A program made the translations under genes and the position numbers. From Candidatus Manganitrophaceae bacterium (GTDB lineage: Bacteria; Nitrospirota; Nitrospiria; SBBL01; Manganitrophaceae): 10,050 bases of DNA. Below the pieces are notes generated by a model. The model was not told where the DNA came from. It saw only the letters and a program-made list of their open reading frames with translations, and did no database searches. The stretch lies in contig SCUR01000419.1 of assembly GCA_004297235.1 (NCBI GenBank), positions 1 to 10,050 of the forward strand, read 5' to 3'. This document shows, piece by piece, positions 6,701 to 10,050 of this stretch (position 1 is the stretch's first letter; each line of letters begins with the position of its first letter).

Positions 6701-8292
6701 ATGAAGTAATCGCCCGGATGCGCTATGCGACGCCGGGGGTCCAGCTCATCTCCCCGCCGCCGCACCACGACATTTACTCGATCGAAGATCTGGCGCAGCT
6801 GATCTACGATTTGAAGAATGTCAATCCGCAGGCCGCCGTCTCCGTGAAGCTGGTCTCGGAGGTCGGCGTCGGAACGGTCGCGGCGGGGGTCGCCAAGGCG
6901 CACGCCGACAAAATTTTAATCTCGGGCGATTCCGGAGGGACCGGCGCCTCGCCCTGGGGCTCCATCAAACATGCCGGGATTCCCTGGGAGCTGGGATTGG
7001 CCGAGACGCAGCAGACCCTCGTGCTGAACAATTTGCGCGGGCGGGTTCGGGTCGAGACCGACGGACAGTTGAAGACCGGCCGGGATGTCGTCGTCGCCGC
7101 CCTGCTGGGGGCGGAAGAGTTCGGCTTTTCGACGGCGCCGCTGATCGTCGAGGGGTGCATCATGATGCGCAAATGCCATCTGAACACCTGCCCGGTGGGG
7201 ATCGCCACGCAAGATCCGGTGCTGCGGAAAAAATTCTCCGGCAAGCCGGAACATCTGGTCAACTACTTCTTCTATGTCGCCGAAGAGGTCCGGGAATGGA
7301 TGGCGAAGCTCGGGTTCCGCACCTTCAAGGAGATGATCGGACAGGTTGAAAAGATCAAAGCCCAACGGGCGATCGATCACTGGAAGGCCCGCGGGCTCGA
7401 CCTCTCCCCGCTGCTCCGGCGGCCCGACGTCGGCCCCGAGATCGCCACTCACTGCGTCGAATCTCAAGACCACGGAATCGATCAGGCGCTCGATCACGAG
7501 TTGATCAAGCTCGCCCGGCCCGCATTGGAATCGAAGCAACCGGTCGAGGTCGCCCTCCCCATCCGGAACATTCACCGGACGGTCGGCGCGATGCTCTCCG
7601 GCGAGATCACGAAGCGGGTCGGTCCGGGAGGGCTTCCCCTCGACACGATCCGGTTCAAATTTACCGGGTCGGCGGGTCAGAGCTTCGGGGCCTGGTGCGT
7701 GAACGGGCTTTCGCTGACGCTGGAAGGAGAATCGAACGACTACCTCGGAAAAGGGATGGCGGGGGGCCGGATCGTCGTCTATCCGCCGAAAGGGGCCACC
7801 TTCACCCCGGAAGAGACGATCCTGATCGGCAACACCGTCCTCTACGGCGCCACCGGCGGGGAATGTTATTTCTATGGGATGGCGGGGGAGCGCTTCGCCG
7901 TCCGCAACTCCGGCGCCCGCGCCGTGATCGAAGGGGTCGGAGATCACGGCTGTGAATACATGACCGGCGGCGTCGTGGTGGTGCTCGGAAAAACCGGGCG
8001 CAATTTCGCCGCGGGGATGAGCGGCGGGGTCGCCTTCGTTTATAACGAGGACGGCGCCTTCGAGCGGCGCTGCAATTTAAGCATGGTGGAGATCGACCCG
8101 GTTCGGGAAAAAAAGGACCAGACCCTGCTCAAATCGATGATCGAAAAGCACCTTGCCTTCACCGGAAGCGCCAAAGCGAAAAAGCTGCTCGCCGAATGGG
8201 AATGGGCCCTCCCGAAATTCGTCCGGGTCATGTCGGTGGAATACAAGAAGGTGTTGGAACAACGGGCGCGGCAAAAAACGATGGCACATTAA
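3754..8292 (+). CDS. gltB: Glutamate synthase (NADPH) large (alpha) subunit
   Basis: The product is 1512 residues, close to the usual 1480-1530 of bacterial GltB. It converts L-glutamine plus 2-oxoglutarate to two L-glutamate in the cytoplasm, the second half of the GS-GOGAT ammonia assimilation cycle, using electrons passed from GltD. Start: ATG with AGGAG (3738-3742) eleven bases upstream. A 28-residue propeptide precedes C29 in EKDSCGIGF, the nucleophile of the class II glutamine amidotransferase domain, which runs to about residue 430 (HRGAVG and TGDGAGIL visible near the start, then FSTNTFPAWPLAHP and HNGEINTLKGN). A central domain follows to about 800. The FMN/synthase domain has GAMSYGSIS from G889, SNTGEGGEDPERF, AKPGEGGQLPG and SGDSGGTGASP. 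C1135, C1141 and C1146 (C-x5-C-x4-C) hold the 3Fe-4S cluster. The C-terminal GXGXG structural domain (about 1300-1480) contains YLGKGMAGGRIVVYP and GATGGECYFYG. No frameshift or missing key residue was seen. It follows a TrmB regulator and precedes gltD. Confidence 0.98.
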   Translation: MKRQGASKYPYGLPAKQGLYDPQFEKDSCGIGFVADIKGRRSHDIIRKGLQVLENLSHRGAVGCDPCTGDGAGILLQVPDAFLRRVCGEIGIALPNAGEYGIGMVFLPPSPADRLACEKLFEKIIDEEGQRFLGWRDVPTKENHLGEVARQTVPAMRQVFIARNIGSETEFERKLYVIRKRVENAVRQSAIEQRNFFYVSSLSCNTLIYKGLLLPNQIPLFYPDLADTQVVSALALVHSRFSTNTFPAWPLAHPYRYICHNGEINTLKGNVNWMRARQGRLSSELFGEDIEKLFPIINENQSDSACFDNALEFLIMGGRSLPHAMMMLIPEAWAGNPDMDLDRRGFYEYHASMMEPWDGPAAVAFTDGKLIGATLDRNGLRPARYLVTKEDLVVLASEAGVLSFAPEEIRMKGRLHPGRMFLVDTVQGRIINDKEIKADICGRKPYRFWIMANRINIEDLPEPLNLLQPDHITLRQRQQTFGYSLEDLKMIMTPMAVGGEEPIGSMGTDTPLAVLSERPQLLFKYFKQLFAQVTNPPIDPIREQTVMSLVTNIGPKSNLLGETPEHARRIRVQQPILTNADLEKIRTIADGHFKTQTLRMLFPAAEGPDGLAPALERLCKEASEAIRAGFKFIILSDRGVNAEWAPIPSLLAISAVHHHLIRECTRTEVGLIIESGEPREVHHFACLIGYGAGSINPYLAFETLTDMAREGYFPETIDEPTAEGKYIKSINKGLLKIFSKMGISTVQSYCGAQIFEAIGLSSQLIDRYFTGTPSRIEGIGIEALAEEVLRRHAQAHEWTPTKQLDYGGEYHYRIQSEHHNWNPETIMKLQHATQNSSYATFKEFSRAVNDESRSRSNLRGLFDFHLLPAPIPLEEVEAASEIVKRFNTGAMSYGSISKEAHEMLAVAMNRIGGKSNTGEGGEDPERFIPLPNGDSKSSAIKQVASARFGVTTHYLINARELQIKMAQGAKPGEGGQLPGHKVDEVIARMRYATPGVQLISPPPHHDIYSIEDLAQLIYDLKNVNPQAAVSVKLVSEVGVGTVAAGVAKAHADKILISGDSGGTGASPWGSIKHAGIPWELGLAETQQTLVLNNLRGRVRVETDGQLKTGRDVVVAALLGAEEFGFSTAPLIVEGCIMMRKCHLNTCPVGIATQDPVLRKKFSGKPEHLVNYFFYVAEEVREWMAKLGFRTFKEMIGQVEKIKAQRAIDHWKARGLDLSPLLRRPDVGPEIATHCVESQDHGIDQALDHELIKLARPALESKQPVEVALPIRNIHRTVGAMLSGEITKRVGPGGLPLDTIRFKFTGSAGQSFGAWCVNGLSLTLEGESNDYLGKGMAGGRIVVYPPKGATFTPEETILIGNTVLYGATGGECYFYGMAGERFAVRNSGARAVIEGVGDHGCEYMTGGVVVVLGKTGRNFAAGMSGGVAFVYNEDGAFERRCNLSMVEIDPVREKKDQTLLKSMIEKHLAFTGSAKAKKLLAEWEWALPKFVRVMSVEYKKVLEQRARQKTMAH

Positions 8293-8296
8293 AATG

Positions 8297-8396
8297 ACGT
8301 AAGGCGTAAGGGGTCAGTTCAAAAGATTTAAATCTTTAACCCCTCACGCCTCACGTTCTCTTCTTTGTCGCCTCACGGTACTTAATGCCTCACGTG
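8297..8396. repeat. Intergenic hairpin repeat, copy 2, between gltB and gltD
   Basis: An 18-base arm (8297-8314) and its partner (8339-8356) pair at 16 of 18 positions. The apex holds a perfect 16-base palindrome, AAAGATTTAAATCTTT (8322-8337). The tail 8360-8379 is identical over 20 bases to 388-407 of copy 1, in the same orientation. One more GCCTCACGT unit follows (8387-8395). Both mismatches of the long stem are A opposite C on the plus strand, which become G opposite U in RNA made from the minus strand. The element fills nearly all of the 122 bases between the gltB stop and the gltD start. It could dampen or separate expression of the two subunits, or be a neutral insertion. Confidence 0.75.
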
Positions 8397-8414
8397 TTTT
8401 GGAGTATTCATAAT

Positions 8415-9854
8415 ATGGGTGACATCAAAGGGTTCTTAAAGTTCAAACGAGAGGGGCCGAAGCGGCGGCCGGTTTCGGAGCGGATCAAAGATTGGAAGGA
8501 AATCTACGAGCCGATCTCGGAAGATGCGCTCCAGATTCAGGGCGCCCGCTGCATGGATTGCGGGACCCCCTTCTGCCAGGGAACCACCGGCTGCCCCGTT
8601 CAGAACATGATTCCCGACTGGAACGACCTGGTCCACCGGGGCCGCTGGCGGGACGCGCTGAAGATGCTTCACTCGACCAACAACTTTCCGGAGTTCACCG
8701 GAAGGCTCTGCCCCGCCCCGTGCGAGTCCGCCTGCGTGCTGGGGATTATTGAAGATCCTGTTTCGATTCGGGTGATCGAATGGAATATCATCGATCGCGG
8801 CTTTAATGAGGGATGGGTCTCCCCGATCATTCCGGAACAAGAAACCGGAAAGAAAGTCGCCGTCGTCGGCTCCGGTCCGGCCGGCTTGGCCGCGGCGCAG
8901 CAGCTCCGCCGTTGGGGACACTCCGTCACGGTTTTCGAGCGGGACGATCGGATCGGCGGCCTCCTCCGATACGGCATCCCCGATTTTAAAATGGAGAAGT
9001 CGGTCCTCGATCGACGCTTGGAACAGATGACCACCGAAGGGGTGACCTTCAAAACGAATGTCGAGGTCGGGAAAGATCTCACCGTGGAGCAGCTCCGGCG
9101 GGAATTCGACGCCGTTCTCCTCTCCGGCGGGGCGATGCAGGCGCGGGAGCTCCCCGTCCCCGGACGCGAGCTTTCCGGGGTTCATCTCGCGATGGAATAC
9201 CTGACCCAGCAGAACAAGATCAACGCGGGCGATTCATTCGATTCCGCCAAGCGGATCGACGCCAGGGGAAAACGGGTTGTCATCATCGGCGGCGGCGACA
9301 CCGGCTCCGACTGTCTCGGCACCGCGCATCGACAGGGAGCGGTCGAGGTTTATCAATTTGAGCTTCTCCCCCAGCCCCCGCCCAACCGGGCCGGATCAAC
9401 TCCGTGGCCCCTCTGGCCGATGCAGCTGCGAACCTCGCACGCCCACGAGGAAGGATGCAAACGCGAATGGAGCGTATCGACGAAGGCCTTCCTCGGAAAG
9501 AACGGACGGGTCGAAAAACTTCAGGCCGTTCACGTCGAGCTAAAGACCGACGCGGAAGGACGGACCCTGTTTGTAGAGGTTCCCGGAAGCGAGTTTGAGC
9601 TGCAGGTCGACTTGGTCCTGCTGGCGATGGGTTTTACCGGTCCGGTCAAGAAGGGTTTGCTGGCCGACCTCGGCGTCAAGCTCGACCCCCGCGGCAATGT
9701 GGCGGTCGACCCGAATCACCGAACCAGCATCGAAGGGGTCTTTGCCGCCGGCGACATGAAGCGCGGGGCGTCGCTGATCGTCTGGGCCATTCGGGAGGGA
9801 CGGGACGCGGCGAAAGGAATCGATCGGTACCTGCGTAAAGAGCAGCCGGTTTAA
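8415..9854 (+). CDS. gltD: Glutamate synthase (NADPH) small (beta) subunit
   Basis: The product is 479 residues, the normal GltD length. The ATG at 8415 gives the typical start MGDIKGFLKF and has GGAG (8401-8404) ten bases upstream. An in-frame ATG at 8385 lies inside the repeat and would add ten residues foreign to the family. The protein takes electrons from NADPH through FAD to iron-sulfur clusters and on to FMN in GltB. The N-terminal cysteine-rich domain carries CMDCGTPFC (C46, C49, C54), C60, and CPAPCESAC (C99, C103, C107), ligands of the two 4Fe-4S clusters. The FAD dinucleotide fold is VAVVGSGPAG with G152, G154 and G157, then GGLLRYGIPDFKM. The NADPH fold is VVIIGGGDTGSDC from G292 to G297. 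The C-terminal FAD contact is GVFAAGDMKRGASL, followed by AIREGRDAAKGIDRYL. The domain plan also occurs in related pyridine nucleotide reductase subunits, but position after gltB and end-to-end similarity make GltD secure. No defect was seen. Confidence 0.97.
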   Translation: MGDIKGFLKFKREGPKRRPVSERIKDWKEIYEPISEDALQIQGARCMDCGTPFCQGTTGCPVQNMIPDWNDLVHRGRWRDALKMLHSTNNFPEFTGRLCPAPCESACVLGIIEDPVSIRVIEWNIIDRGFNEGWVSPIIPEQETGKKVAVVGSGPAGLAAAQQLRRWGHSVTVFERDDRIGGLLRYGIPDFKMEKSVLDRRLEQMTTEGVTFKTNVEVGKDLTVEQLRREFDAVLLSGGAMQARELPVPGRELSGVHLAMEYLTQQNKINAGDSFDSAKRIDARGKRVVIIGGGDTGSDCLGTAHRQGAVEVYQFELLPQPPPNRAGSTPWPLWPMQLRTSHAHEEGCKREWSVSTKAFLGKNGRVEKLQAVHVELKTDAEGRTLFVEVPGSEFELQVDLVLLAMGFTGPVKKGLLADLGVKLDPRGNVAVDPNHRTSIEGVFAAGDMKRGASLIVWAIREGRDAAKGIDRYLRKEQPV

Positions 9855-10050
9855 TCCGACAAAGAACCTCCTCCTCTCGATCCCCGACACATCTCCGCGG
9901 TATCGCACTCCCCTTCAGATAAGCACGACGTTCCTCCGATGCCCTTACCGAGCCGGCCGATCGGAAGCGTGCGGTCGCCCGCCCGCCCGGCGGACATGAA
10001 TTTTCCGCCGCGGGAACGGCCGCTCCCGTCATGGACGCGCGTCCGCTCCG
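9855..10050. other. Region after gltD with no supported gene
   Basis: This 196-base stretch runs from the gltD stop to the window edge. A plus-strand frame from the ATG at 9939 stays open to the edge, but it has no Shine-Dalgarno site and its composition (many Pro, Arg and Ser) looks like GC-rich non-coding DNA. I see no clear stem followed by a T run that would terminate gltBD, and no tRNA-like fold. Short GC palindromes such as GGGA..TCCC near 10013-10028 are unremarkable in this composition. Confidence 0.4.

Noticed and set aside
6916..7947. 343-codon minus-strand frame opposite the 3' half of gltB
   Set aside because: It is antisense to the FMN and GXGXG domains of gltB and has no domain of its own.
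9676..10032. Minus-strand frame over the end of gltD and the right edge
   Set aside because: It overlaps gltD by about 180 bases and its translation looks like a GC-rich shadow without motifs.

Overview
The window is ordinary bacterial chromosome with compact genes and a fairly GC-rich coding style. The exception is an AT-richer island at about 2220-2900 that carries a small regulator gene and the regulatory DNA around it. A bacterial host is clear from the NADPH-type glutamate synthase pair gltB-gltD, the Shine-Dalgarno sites and the sigma70-like promoter hexamers. A member of Nitrospirota or a related deep lineage would fit a periplasmic c-type cytochrome fusion, a TrmB regulator beside gltBD, and short intergenic hairpin repeats. 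That placement is a guess from general knowledge and was not tested.

Left part, minus strand (1-2172). Three genes run leftward. The first is a small secreted or membrane protein with an HESAH zinc-protease-like motif (2172-1474). The second is an exported two-heme c-type cytochrome fused to an FGE-sulfatase/SUMF1 fold (1405-401). The third is a multi-pass membrane protein cut by the window edge (287-1). The last two are separated by an intergenic hairpin repeat at 303-407, whose far end supplies the stop codon of the cytochrome-SUMF1 gene.

Middle (2173-2911). An orphan LuxR/NarL-type DNA-binding protein is encoded on the minus strand, with a reasonable sigma70-like promoter. It lies divergently from the next operon. 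The divergent region holds nested inverted repeats (2730-2776), a good -35 hexamer (2817-2822) and a perfect 8+8 bp palindrome (2865-2884) that looks like an operator.

Right part, plus strand (2837-9854). A TrmB-family transcriptional regulator is followed after 14 bases by gltB (glutamate synthase large subunit). A 122-base gap containing a second copy of the hairpin repeat comes next, and then gltD (small subunit). GltB frees ammonia from glutamine and transfers it to 2-oxoglutarate; GltD supplies the electrons from NADPH through FAD and iron-sulfur clusters. The layout suggests a locally regulated ammonia-assimilation operon. The last 196 bases show no gene that I can support.

I see no mobile element, CRISPR array, RNA gene or defence system. 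The points most worth a second look are the cytochrome-SUMF1 fusion, the intergenic repeat family, the palindrome at the TrmB gene, and the HESAH protein.
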